Origin: Erysipelotrichales bacterium
GTDB lineage: Bacteria; Bacillota_I; Bacilli_A; Erysipelotrichales; Erysipelotrichaceae
Reading direction: 5' to 3'
Assembly: GCA_910576345.1 (NCBI GenBank)
Contig: CAJTIT010000006.1
Location: 1 to 64,000 of the forward strand
Length of the DNA: 64,000 nucleotides
The notes under the pieces are model-generated. The model was not told the DNA's origin, searched no databases, and saw only the letters and a program-made list of their open reading frames with translations. This document shows, in pieces, positions 56,358-64,000 of this stretch; position 1 is the first letter of the stretch, and each line of letters opens with the position of its first letter. A program made the position numbers and the translations under genes.

Positions 56358-57572
56358 ATGTTTCAAATCAAGACAGTAAAAGAACAATATGAAATTAGGG
56401 ATCAGATTTTAAAAGAGCGTTTGGAAATCTTACTTCCAAAAGTAATGAACAACAGCAAAGCCGATGCATGGATCATAGCCAGTAAGGAATATCATGAGGA
56501 TTTATTGTTTCCTTTATTGGTGCCGGCTTCCTATATTACGGCACGCAGAGTAACCATGTTGGCCTTTATCAAGGACAAAGAAAACATACGAAGATTCTCA
56601 TTGAGTTTGCCGGATGATGATTTAGAGCAATATTATGAGCGCTATTGGGATTATAAAAATGAAACCCAAAGTGAAGCATTAAATCGTTTGTTTACGGAAT
56701 TTAACGTTTCGCATATTGCATGGAATACATCTGAAGACAGCGCTTTTGCAGATGGTTTGAGCAGTGGCCTGTATAAGCAGTATCAAAGAGAAATCGACCC
56801 AAAATTTGTGGCGTGTTTTATGGAAGATAAACTGTTGCCTATCAAACTGATGGAAATTCGCAGCGAAACTGAGAAATCATTGTACCCGCATGTTTTAAAG
56901 GCTGCGTTTTCTGTGATTGAAGACACGTTTTCTAAACATACCATCACGCCGGGCGTAACTACTTGTGCAGATTTGGAATGGCATATGAAACAAAAAGTAC
57001 AAGATATGGGACTGATGTTCTGGTTTTCTCCGACGATCGATCTTCAACGAGTTGGGCAAGGACCGCGTTTTTATGGAGTGATTGAAAAAGGTGATTTATT
57101 ACATTGCGATTTTGGCATTCGCTACATGAATCTTTGTACCGATACACAGCGCAATGCCTATGTGGCAAAAGATGACGAAACGCAAATTCCGGAAAAAATC
57201 AGAAAGGGATTTGCGCTTAATAATCGCTTTCAAGATATTGTCTGTGAGAATTTTGCATTAGGAAGAACGGGAAATGAAGTATTCAGCGCATCGATAAAAC
57301 AGGCGAAACAAGAGGGCATACGAGCATGTTTGTATTCACATCCGTGCAACGTATATGGGCATGGTCCCGGTACGTTGATGGGATTGTATTCCAAACAGGA
57401 AGAAATACCAATCAGAGGGGACATTACACTTGATTATGATACGGTTTTTGCATTAGAATTGAATATTCAGTATGAGGATATGACATTGTATAGTGAAGAA
57501 ACTGTGTTGTTTGATGAATCCGGTGTGCATTTCTTGTATCCAAATCGAGACCAGATTTACTTTATAAAATGA
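56358..57572 (+). CDS. M24 family metallopeptidase, paralogue A
   Basis: 404 residues from ATG 56358 (AAAGGAGGA upstream). A creatinase-like N-terminal part (to about 170) precedes a pita-bread domain. All metal-ligand positions look kept: HCDFGIRYMNLCTDTQRNAYV (two Asp), YGHGPGTLMG (His), ALELNIQ and EETVLF (Glu). Likely a Xaa-Pro dipeptidase/aminopeptidase-like enzyme, though creatinase-type hydrolases share the fold. Similar along its length to the protein at 58155. Opens the six-gene operon downstream of opp. Confidence 0.85.
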   Translation: MFQIKTVKEQYEIRDQILKERLEILLPKVMNNSKADAWIIASKEYHEDLLFPLLVPASYITARRVTMLAFIKDKENIRRFSLSLPDDDLEQYYERYWDYKNETQSEALNRLFTEFNVSHIAWNTSEDSAFADGLSSGLYKQYQREIDPKFVACFMEDKLLPIKLMEIRSETEKSLYPHVLKAAFSVIEDTFSKHTITPGVTTCADLEWHMKQKVQDMGLMFWFSPTIDLQRVGQGPRFYGVIEKGDLLHCDFGIRYMNLCTDTQRNAYVAKDDETQIPEKIRKGFALNNRFQDIVCENFALGRTGNEVFSASIKQAKQEGIRACLYSHPCNVYGHGPGTLMGLYSKQEEIPIRGDITLDYDTVFALELNIQYEDMTLYSEETVLFDESGVHFLYPNRDQIYFIK

Positions 57573-57583
57573 GGAGAACGACA

Positions 57584-58150
57584 ATGAAAAAAGGAACATT
57601 ATTGATTTTAACAGGTGCCAGCAGTGTAGGAAAAGGCGATATCCGTGATTTGCTGATGGAAGATAAAGAACTGCATTTATTCTATTCCATTTCCATGACG
57701 ACACGTCCACAAAGGGAAAATGAGGTAGATGGAAAAGATTATTATTTTGTTGATTATGAAGCATTTGCACAAGCGGTAAGAAACAAAGAGCTTTTAGAAT
57801 TTGCGGAATTTGATGGGTATTATTATGGAACACCACGCAAACAAGTCGATTTTCTGTTAAATTCAGGGAAGAATGTGCTGATCGAAGTAGAAGCACAAGG
57901 TGTTGGTCAAATTAAACTCAAACATCCGGATGCAGTATCTGTTTTTGTCATGCCGGAAAGCATTGAAGATTTAGAAAAGCAGATCTATTTGCGCTATAAT
58001 GATGATGCAAGTGCCAATCGTCGTATTTCCAAGGCAAGAGTGGAAATGGAATTGGCGTCCTTATTCGTGCATCAAGTAAAAAACACAGATGCCAAACAAG
58101 CTGTATCACAAATCAAAACATTTGTGAAAGAAGCGATGGAAAAGGAGTAA
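57584..58150 (+). CDS. Guanylate kinase-like protein
   Basis: 188 residues with the P-loop GASSVGKGD (11-19), MTTRPQRENEVDGKDYYFV (the GMP-binding TTRxxRxxExxGxxYxF pattern), EFAEFDGYYYGTP and the lid region LRYNDDASANRRISKA. The usual GxSGVGKGT has Asp in place of the last Thr, and the lid lacks the common RGxD/E wording, so catalysis or substrate may differ. ATG 57584 follows GAGGAGAA. Its place between two peptidase genes is unlike canonical gmk, which usually sits near rpoZ; it may be a second copy. Confidence 0.8.
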   Translation: MKKGTLLILTGASSVGKGDIRDLLMEDKELHLFYSISMTTRPQRENEVDGKDYYFVDYEAFAQAVRNKELLEFAEFDGYYYGTPRKQVDFLLNSGKNVLIEVEAQGVGQIKLKHPDAVSVFVMPESIEDLEKQIYLRYNDDASANRRISKARVEMELASLFVHQVKNTDAKQAVSQIKTFVKEAMEKE

Positions 58151-58154
58151 GTCT

Positions 58155-59456
58155 ATGTTGTTAAAAGAAAAGATTTTGCCGTATCGAAAACAAGTGGAGA
58201 TTATGGACCGCTGGTTGAAACAGCGTTTGGACAAGATCATACCGATGATCATGGATCGCTGGGATCAGGATATGTGGATTGTGGCGTGTGAAGAATACAA
58301 TGAAGATCCTGTTTTTCATTCTATGACGCCTTGTGCTATGATCACGGCACGTCGTATAACGATTCTGGCATTCTGCCGCAGCGAAAAAGGAATTGAGCGT
58401 TTTTCATTGGCACGTCCGCATATTGGATTAGATGATTATTATGAATCCATATGGACAAAGGCGACCGGTCAAAACTGGAATGTGCAAAGTGACAGTGTTT
58501 ATCAAAGTCCGAAAGAGGAAACACAGATGGAATGTTTAGAGCGATTGATTCGTTTAAAACAGCCAAGAAGCGTTGCGCTCAATGTTTCCGATTCCGTTGC
58601 GTTTGGTGATGGTATTTCACATCGTTTCTATACACAGATCGAAACGATTTGTAAAAGTGTCGATATACCAATCGTACATGGTGACAAGCTTTGTATAAGC
58701 TGGCTGGAAACGCGCACAGAGGAAGAAATGGCTGCGTATCACGGCATTGTGGAAATCGCACATGAAATCATTGCGGAGGCCTTTTCATCACAAGTCGTTT
58801 TGCCAGGTGTCACGACAAATCTGGATGTGAAATACTGGATGATGCAGAAAGTAATCGACCTTGGTTTAACACCATGGTTTGATTTTGAAGTATCTATCAA
58901 GCGTGAAGGAAAACAAGAATATGAAAGTGAAGAGATGACCATTCTTCCTGGAGATTTTCTGCATTGTGATATCGGCTTGAAATATTTGCAGCTTTGCACG
59001 GATACTCAAGAAAATGCTTATGTGTTAAAAGCAGGTGAAAGTGATGCGCCAGACGGACTGAAAGAAGGAATGCGCATCGTTAATCGTTTACAGGACATTG
59101 TGATGGGAAATTTCAAAGCAGGTAGAAACGGGAATGAAATTCTTCGCTTATCACGCATGCAGGCAGAACAGGAAGGAATTCGCCCATGCATCTATACGCA
59201 TCCAATTGGTTATCATGGACATGGCGCAGGACCAACGATCGGTCTTTGGGATATGCAACAGGGTGTATCAGGACTTTCTGGTAGTTATCCACTGTTTAAA
59301 AACACGCTGTATTCATTGGAACTGAATGCAACAATTGATTTAGCGGAATGGAACGATGATGCATTTGTATTTCCAATAGAAACCGATATCATTTTTACAA
59401 ATGGAAAAGCTGTTTTTGCCAAAGAGCGACAGACGAAGTTCCATTTGATACGATAA
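58155..59456 (+). CDS. M24 family metallopeptidase, paralogue B
   Basis: 433 residues, same architecture as the protein at 56358, with HCDIGLKYLQLCTDTQENAYV, YHGHGAGPTIGLWD, SLELNATI and FPIETDIIF carrying the metal ligands. An extra loop near residues 90-110 accounts for the greater length. The pair probably arose by duplication with the kinase-like gene between them. It starts 4 bases after the kinase gene and stops 1 base before the EamA gene. Confidence 0.85.
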   Translation: MLLKEKILPYRKQVEIMDRWLKQRLDKIIPMIMDRWDQDMWIVACEEYNEDPVFHSMTPCAMITARRITILAFCRSEKGIERFSLARPHIGLDDYYESIWTKATGQNWNVQSDSVYQSPKEETQMECLERLIRLKQPRSVALNVSDSVAFGDGISHRFYTQIETICKSVDIPIVHGDKLCISWLETRTEEEMAAYHGIVEIAHEIIAEAFSSQVVLPGVTTNLDVKYWMMQKVIDLGLTPWFDFEVSIKREGKQEYESEEMTILPGDFLHCDIGLKYLQLCTDTQENAYVLKAGESDAPDGLKEGMRIVNRLQDIVMGNFKAGRNGNEILRLSRMQAEQEGIRPCIYTHPIGYHGHGAGPTIGLWDMQQGVSGLSGSYPLFKNTLYSLELNATIDLAEWNDDAFVFPIETDIIFTNGKAVFAKERQTKFHLIR

Positions 59457-59457
59457 T

Positions 59458-60351
59458 ATGAAACAAGATATAAAGAAAGGCGCTCTGTATTTGCTGGCGG
59501 CATCCTTTCTTTTTTCCAGTATGCAGGCAGCGTCCAAGGCGCTGTATTACATTTCCAGCTTTGAGCGTACCTTCTATTTTTCCGCAGTGGCAGCTGTCTT
59601 GTTTTTCGCTGTTTGTCGATATCGCAAAGAACCGCTACGTGGAAAGCGGCCGGATTTATTGTTTCTTCGATCGTTGTTTGGCTTTGTATCCACCATTTTT
59701 CTGTTTTTATCATCCACCAAAGATTTTCCGATTGCCAATGTTTCTTTATTGAGTTCAACTTCTACGATTTTTGCGTTGGTAGCTGCTTGTGTGTGGCTGA
59801 AGGAGAAGATGAACAAAGGACAGATTGCGGCATTGATTTTGGCATTTATCGGTGTTATTGCCATATTGCAGCCTCGTCTTACCGGAATCGAAATGTCGGC
59901 TGTTTATGGCTTGTTAGGTGGCTTGTTGGCTGGTATGGCTTATACAGTGGTGCGACGATTGAAAGATGATGCGACGCCTTATACGATGACGTTTTATTTC
60001 ATGGCATTTTCCGCCTTGGCTTCACTTCCTATTGTGATGGTACAAGGATTTACGCCGCTGCATGGAAAGGAAATCGCATTGTTGATCTTCATGGGGCTTT
60101 GCATGTCGTTTGCGCAGCTGTTTCTTAGCTATGCTTATCAATATGCTCCTTCTACAAAAATCAGCGTGTATTTATATTCCCAAAATCTGTTCGCGTTTTT
60201 GATTGGTATTATAGCGTTTCACGAAATACCAGATATCATTTCTATATGTGGCGGGATTTTATTGATTGGAGCCGGCATATTGAACTTTTATGAAGTGAGA
60301 AAGGAAGCAGAGTATGAAAGAAAAAATGAAAAAAGCGTTTCAGGTGTTTGA
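59458..60351 (+). CDS. EamA/DMT family transporter
   Basis: Ten-helix drug/metabolite exporter type protein of 297 residues, made of two EamA repeats (SLLSSTSTIFALVAACVWLKE in the first, SVYLYSQNLFAFLIGIIAFHE in the second). Family members export amino acids and other metabolites. Its last 38 bases overlap the aminotransferase gene. Export of an amino acid freed by the peptidases is a fair guess. Confidence 0.88.
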   Translation: MKQDIKKGALYLLAASFLFSSMQAASKALYYISSFERTFYFSAVAAVLFFAVCRYRKEPLRGKRPDLLFLRSLFGFVSTIFLFLSSTKDFPIANVSLLSSTSTIFALVAACVWLKEKMNKGQIAALILAFIGVIAILQPRLTGIEMSAVYGLLGGLLAGMAYTVVRRLKDDATPYTMTFYFMAFSALASLPIVMVQGFTPLHGKEIALLIFMGLCMSFAQLFLSYAYQYAPSTKISVYLYSQNLFAFLIGIIAFHEIPDIISICGGILLIGAGILNFYEVRKEAEYERKNEKSVSGV

Positions 60352-61519
60352 AGGCGGCTTGTTTAGCGATGTTGAAAAAGCAGATGTAGGTGATTCCTAT
60401 CAAAAGCTTGGTGAACAAGGCGTTGCACTAATGGGATGGGCAGATCCGTTCACTCCTGATTTCAGTCTTCCCAAGCATGTCTTAGATAAAACAATAGATG
60501 CATTGCGCTCACCACTCTCTGCACATTATACAGCGCCAGTAGGCAACGATGCACTGAAAGAGCTGATCGCAGAAAGAAGTCGCACTTTCCATCATTTACA
60601 TGTAGATCCAAGACGCAATGTCATTATCACACCGGGCAGCGACAGCGCTTTGTTTTTCGCAATGTTTCCCTTTATCGAAAAAGGCGACGAAGTTATGATT
60701 CCTTCGCCTAGCTATCCAAATAATTTTACCAATGTGAAGATGATGCAAGGTACCATTGTACCTATTCCCTTACATGCAGAAGATGGTTATCAGCTCAATA
60801 TCGAAGAATTTGAAAAACGTGTGACACCAAAAACAAAAATGGTTGTATTAACGCATCCAAATAATCCAACCACAACGGTATTCAATCGAAAATCACTGTT
60901 GGATTTAAGCAATTTTATACAGAAACATGATTTGATTTTGGTTTGTGATCAGGCGTTTGAAGATTTTACATTTGAACATGAGATGATTACACCGGCTTCT
61001 TTACCTGGCATGTTTGAGCGTACCATTACGGTTTGTAGCGTATCAAAAGGAATGGGACTGAGTGGATATCGCGTTGGCTATATCATTGCGAATGATGAAA
61101 TCATGGATGTGATGTATGGATGTGCGGTCAGTGTAATTGGCGCTACCAATACGATTGCGCAAGTAGCGGTGATGGAGGCGTTTAAGGATCCATCCTTTAT
61201 GGAGCGATTTCACAAGTCTTATGATGTAAGAAGACATGCCGCATACGAGATTTTGAATCAAGTGCCCAATGTCAGTGTACAGCTTCCACAATCCGGTTTC
61301 TTATGTTGGGTCGATGTATCTCAATTAGGAAACAGCAGTGACATCTGTGCTTATTTGATTCAAGAAGCACGGGTTGCGCTCAATGATGGTGTGAATTACG
61401 GTGTTGGCGGCGAAGGACATTTGCGTATCGTTTTGGGCGTTTATGAAGAGGATGCTAAAGTAATCGACGCATTACATCGTATGGCGGATGCTTTGAAAAA
61501 GTATTCAAGCATAAAATAA
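60314..61519 (+). CDS. Class I/II PLP-dependent aminotransferase
   Basis: 401 residues, fold type I. Recognised by HYTAPVGNDALKELIAER, ITPGSDSALFFAMFPFI, THPNNPTT, VCDQAFEDFTFE and the PLP lysine in SVSKGMGLSGYRVG, with a C-terminal Arg in HLRIVLG. Substrate amino acid not readable; aspartate, aromatic or branched-chain are all possible. AAAGGAAGC lies upstream of ATG 60314, inside the EamA gene. Confidence 0.9.
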   Translation: MKEKMKKAFQVFEGGLFSDVEKADVGDSYQKLGEQGVALMGWADPFTPDFSLPKHVLDKTIDALRSPLSAHYTAPVGNDALKELIAERSRTFHHLHVDPRRNVIITPGSDSALFFAMFPFIEKGDEVMIPSPSYPNNFTNVKMMQGTIVPIPLHAEDGYQLNIEEFEKRVTPKTKMVVLTHPNNPTTTVFNRKSLLDLSNFIQKHDLILVCDQAFEDFTFEHEMITPASLPGMFERTITVCSVSKGMGLSGYRVGYIIANDEIMDVMYGCAVSVIGATNTIAQVAVMEAFKDPSFMERFHKSYDVRRHAAYEILNQVPNVSVQLPQSGFLCWVDVSQLGNSSDICAYLIQEARVALNDGVNYGVGGEGHLRIVLGVYEEDAKVIDALHRMADALKKYSSIK

Positions 61520-61537
61520 ATAAAGGGGAAATGTTAA

Positions 61538-61987
61538 ATGAATCGATATGTATCATTGCTGTTGATGTTCTTGAGCGCTTTCTGTTTGAGTGCCTGCCAT
61601 ACAAGCAAATCCTATACGTTTCGAATTGAAAACGGTGAAATGATCGAAGTGGAACTTGATACAAGTGATGGTTATGATTTGACACAGGAAAATGGCAGAT
61701 TTGCAGTTGAGAAATCAGATGAAACGATTTTGCAGGGATATTTTTTGACAGAAGATGGATTGCGTGAGAAAGAAACGCTCATTCTTTCATCGAAGGATGT
61801 AGAAATCAAACGTAAAAGTGAACATCCGAAACTGTATGTTTATCAATATGATGGTGAAGCTGGTTTGGAAACGGATTTTCTTTTGCAAGTGGAAAAAGCA
61901 AAGACAGGTGTGATTATTGGAAGCCTGCATTCTTTTGAGGAAGCAGAAGCAGCTTTTGAAAATATGTCTTTTCTTAAAGAAGAGTGA
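61538..61987 (+). CDS. Small lipoprotein, unknown
   Basis: 149 residues: signal peptide with lipobox LSAC near residue 20, then an acidic beta-rich domain (TFRIENGEMIEVELDTSDG) and a helix at the end. No family recognised. It is the last gene of the M24-kinase-EamA-aminotransferase operon; its TGA stop lies in the terminator hairpin. Confidence 0.7.
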   Translation: MNRYVSLLLMFLSAFCLSACHTSKSYTFRIENGEMIEVELDTSDGYDLTQENGRFAVEKSDETILQGYFLTEDGLREKETLILSSKDVEIKRKSEHPKLYVYQYDGEAGLETDFLLQVEKAKTGVIIGSLHSFEEAEAAFENMSFLKEE

Positions 61988-62004
61988 TGGAAACATCATT
62001 TTTT
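61985..62004 (+). terminator. Terminator of M24/EamA operon
   Basis: TGATG-GAAA-CATCA followed by six Ts; the stem contains the stop codon of the lipoprotein gene. Confidence 0.7.
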
Positions 62005-62019
62005 CTTTTTGAAATAAAT

Positions 62020-62048
62020 TTGCATCTCAATAAGAAAACAGGTACAAT
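62020..62048 (+). promoter_or_regulatory. SigA promoter
   Basis: TTGCAT (62020-62025), 17-base spacer, TACAAT (62043-62048). Confidence 0.6.
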
Positions 62049-62074
62049 GAATACAAAGAAAAGGATACAGGGAT

Positions 62075-62581
62075 ATGATGGAATTAGAAATGAAGCAACA
62101 GGGTGAAAGATGTTTTGGTTACCATGAAGGCGTTTTGCTTTACCAAGCAGATTTGCAAGTAATAAAAAATGTTTATCATTTACAGGTGTATAATGCCTTT
62201 CATGATGAAATTCTAACGATAGAGTATGAGAAGATAGGTTTTTCACTATTCAAAGAAAAGCAATCGGAAATCGTATTTGAAATGCAGGGAATACAAGGCG
62301 TGTTGGTGCCACAGGAGCGAACCTATGAACTTCGTTGGAATGATTGTTCTTATATATTTGTTTGTGGAGATTTTACCGATCGCATGGATGTGATCATGCG
62401 AGATCAAAATGAAACGTTAGGTTATGTGGAATATCAAACGATGCATGTTAAGCATATGATGTACAGCGCATATCTTTTTGCGATTTGGTTTCTTATGCAA
62501 AAGCGAAGACATTTAAAGATGCGTGTATTTATGGAAAGTGAGAAATTTGAACGGGCTATGAAGGAAGTGAAATCGTTGTGA
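62075..62581 (+). CDS. Unknown 168-residue protein
   Basis: Mostly beta-like text in the first two thirds (EGVLLYQADLQVIKNVYHL, DEILTIEYEKIGFSLF) and a helical, slightly hydrophobic end (MMYSAYLFAIWFLMQKRRHLK). ATG 62075 or 62078; AAGGA lies about 10 bases upstream and a good promoter precedes it. The beta-repeat look recalls tubby/LURP-one-like proteins, but I see no motif to prove it. Confidence 0.6.
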   Translation: MMELEMKQQGERCFGYHEGVLLYQADLQVIKNVYHLQVYNAFHDEILTIEYEKIGFSLFKEKQSEIVFEMQGIQGVLVPQERTYELRWNDCSYIFVCGDFTDRMDVIMRDQNETLGYVEYQTMHVKHMMYSAYLFAIWFLMQKRRHLKMRVFMESEKFERAMKEVKSL

Positions 62582-62931
62582 TACTTGCAAAAGACAAAAA
62601 AACGCTGATCGTAGTTTATTGCAAGACGATACTTATTTGATTGGTAACGATGCGATCGTAGAAATGGTGGGATATGTTTCTCACGTGGAGTGTGTAGTAT
62701 TGCTGACAAAAGTATAGAACTGAATACCGAAAAAGGTTTGAAAATAAGGCGTTTCCGAGAGTTTGGCATTTTGCTTTGACGGCTGCGAAACGGAAAGTTT
62801 TACATCTGGCCTATGGTGAAAATGATAGGTTAAGTTGACAGGTTGAAAATAGGCAAAGTCGAGTGGACAAGATGATTTTGCCGATTGTTGAGTTGATAGA
62901 ATGGTTAAATGTACGGCAAGGAGGAATAAAG
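62582..62931. other. Gap with gene scrap, otherwise no gene
   Basis: Contains the short reading frame at 62601-62717 described separately. The rest up to the DUF4268 gene is without open frames of note and ends in the strong AAGGAGGAAT ribosome site. Confidence 0.5.
62601..62717 (+). pseudogene. Possible 3' scrap of an RlmCD/TrmA-type RNA methyltransferase
   Basis: Open frame without start reading ...LLQDDTYLIGNDAIVEM, then VGYVSHVECVVLLTKV and stop at 62717. SHVECVVLL is the typical C-terminal wording of RlmD/RlmCD (rumA) uracil methyltransferases. The preceding family text is missing. The 3' end of that gene is a known attachment site for integrative elements, so this could be an attachment-site relic. 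The match is short. Confidence 0.35.
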
Positions 62932-63858
62932 TTGATTAATTTAGGAAAATTGAAAGAAATAAAAAACTTAAGAAAGGTATGGTCGCATGAGGCATTGGAC
63001 TTCACTCCCTGGCTTGCAGAAGAGGATAATCTTGCGTTGTTGGCGGATGCCGTTGGATTGGAGATAACCATTGACGAGACTGAGTCTGGTGTTGGTAACT
63101 TTAATGTAGACATTTATGCAACCGAAACCGGAACGGACAGAAAAATCATCATCGAGAATCAGCTTGAAGATACCAATCATGACCATCTGGGCAAATTGAT
63201 TACATATGCATCTGGCAAATCTGCCGAAATTGTAATTTGGGTTGTAAAGAGAGCAAGAGAAGAACATTGCTCTGCAATTGAGTGGCTGAATAATCACACC
63301 GATGAGAATATTGCTTTCTTCCTGGTAGAAATCAAACTATACCAAATTGGCAATTCTGATATTGCTGTTAAATTTGAAGTAGTAGAAAAGCCGAATGTCT
63401 GGACAAAGGAAATCAAGCGTAACATCGGTAATTCCCCTACGCTGCAAGCAAGATATGACTATTGGGTTGCCTTTAATGATTATGTATTCCAAAATCACGC
63501 ATTCGCAAAGCAGTTTAATAAGAGGAAGGCAAGCACAGACCATTGGATGACCATGAGTGTAGGTTCTTCCGCTTGTCATATCAGCATCAATCAGATTCGC
63601 AAGGATAACCGGATTGTAGTAGAATGGTATATTTCCGATGATAAAGAACTGTTCCATAAGTTTCACTCCCATAAGACGGAAATTGAAACGGATATGGGTA
63701 TGAAACTTGACTGGAGAGAATTGCCGGACAAGAAAGCCAGCAGAATCCTTATATCCCATTTGGCAGATTTTGATAATAAGGATAAGTGGCCTGAACAGTT
63801 TGATTGGGCGATGGACGTTGCCTTGAAGATGAAAAATGCATTCAAGAAATACTTATAA
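62932..63858 (+). CDS. DUF4268 / PD-(D/E)XK-like protein
   Basis: 308 residues from TTG 62932, set by AAGGAGGA a few bases upstream; reading from 62863 has no site. N-terminal domain shows a nuclease-like core: FNVDIYA (D60) then IIIENQLEDTNHDHLGKLITYASG (E75, Q77 as the E-x-Q variant). The C-terminal half is DUF4268-like (ARYDYWVAFNDYVF, ISINQIRKDNRIVVEWYI, DWRELPDKKASRILI). Family members occur in accessory regions; DNA cleavage or defence is suspected, not shown. Confidence 0.8.
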   Translation: MINLGKLKEIKNLRKVWSHEALDFTPWLAEEDNLALLADAVGLEITIDETESGVGNFNVDIYATETGTDRKIIIENQLEDTNHDHLGKLITYASGKSAEIVIWVVKRAREEHCSAIEWLNNHTDENIAFFLVEIKLYQIGNSDIAVKFEVVEKPNVWTKEIKRNIGNSPTLQARYDYWVAFNDYVFQNHAFAKQFNKRKASTDHWMTMSVGSSACHISINQIRKDNRIVVEWYISDDKELFHKFHSHKTEIETDMGMKLDWRELPDKKASRILISHLADFDNKDKWPEQFDWAMDVALKMKNAFKKYL

Positions 63859-63903
63859 ACAAGTGAATACTGAATAGCCTTGAAATCATAATGGTTCCGG
63901 GGG

Positions 63904-63936
63904 TCGGAGGTATTCTTCTAACCCTCGATTTTTTTA
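63904..63936 (+). terminator. Terminator of DUF4268 gene
   Basis: TCGGAGGT pairs with AACCCTCGA (one mismatch, one wobble), then seven Ts. The last 64 bases of the window hold nothing recognised. Confidence 0.6.
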
Positions 63937-64000
63937 TTAGGGCTTCTTTGCTTGAAACATCAAGAAACATCTCATAATGTAGGTTTGTCAATGATGATGA

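Noticed and set aside
62863-62931. Longer N terminus for the DUF4268 protein
   Set aside because: The AAGGAGGA site lies inside this stretch and points to the TTG at 62932.
63890-63936. tRNA-like GGTTCCGGGGG segment
   Set aside because: No acceptor or anticodon arms could be built; it is a terminator hairpin.

Overview
The window looks like a chromosome segment of a low-GC, spore-forming Firmicute. An Erysipelotrichia or related gut lineage is my best guess, but that is inferred from style and gene content; there is no rRNA here to test it. Supporting signs are forespore protease gpr beside spoIIP, a T-box leader before pheS-pheT, a SufCDSUB iron-sulfur operon, RNase J, strong AGGAGG-type ribosome sites, frequent TTG/GTG starts and A-tract/stem/U-tract terminators.

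Layout. 0.2-4.6 kb: a binding-protein ABC importer operon ending in a winged-helix/nucleotidyltransferase fusion. 4.6-8.7 kb: an aminopeptidase P and htpG, the latter behind two tandem CIRCE (HrcA) operators. 8.8-10.4 kb: an IS1202/ISNCY-like insertion sequence flanked by a perfect 29-bp target duplication, next to the promoter of an M18 aminopeptidase. 12.0-14.3 kb: an Ntn-type acyltransferase-like protein, a YjbR-like protein and greA. 14.6-19.5 kb: comEA-comEC-holA-serine dehydratase-GIY-YIG operon. 19.9-22.4 kb: rpsT diverging from gpr-spoIIP-small membrane protein.

22.4-27.4 kb: a decayed integrative/mobilizable element of the Tn4451/TnpX type. It carries a large serine recombinase interrupted by an in-frame stop, frameshifted cargo, a relaxase tail, one AT-rich orphan gene and a small TnpW-like gene. 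It sits between the spoIIP operon and what looks like that operon's terminator. Joining its two ends would create a TTTACA-N17-TATGCT promoter in front of the recombinase.

27.4-50.3 kb is housekeeping: fmt, a SpoU methyltransferase, prepilin peptidase, T-box-pheS-pheT, a variant metallophosphoesterase, RNase J, def, ftsW, rsmD, coaD, a HIT protein, two PrsA/SurA-like foldases, sufCDSUB, formyl-THF cyclo-ligase and an MFS transporter. 50.5-62 kb is a peptide-use block: oppBCDFA, then an operon of two paralogous M24 peptidases flanking a guanylate-kinase-like gene, an EamA exporter, an aminotransferase and a lipoprotein. The inferred logic is oligopeptide uptake, cleavage, then transamination or export of amino acids. 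62-64 kb turns accessory again, with unknown genes, a gene scrap and a PD-(D/E)XK-like DUF4268 protein.

No tRNA, rRNA or CRISPR array was seen. The best second-look items are the circle-junction promoter, the hairpin that buries the spoIIP start, tandem CIRCE at htpG, the regulator-cytidylyltransferase fusion, the guanylate kinase-like gene with GKGD in its P-loop, and the metallophosphoesterase with replaced metal ligands.
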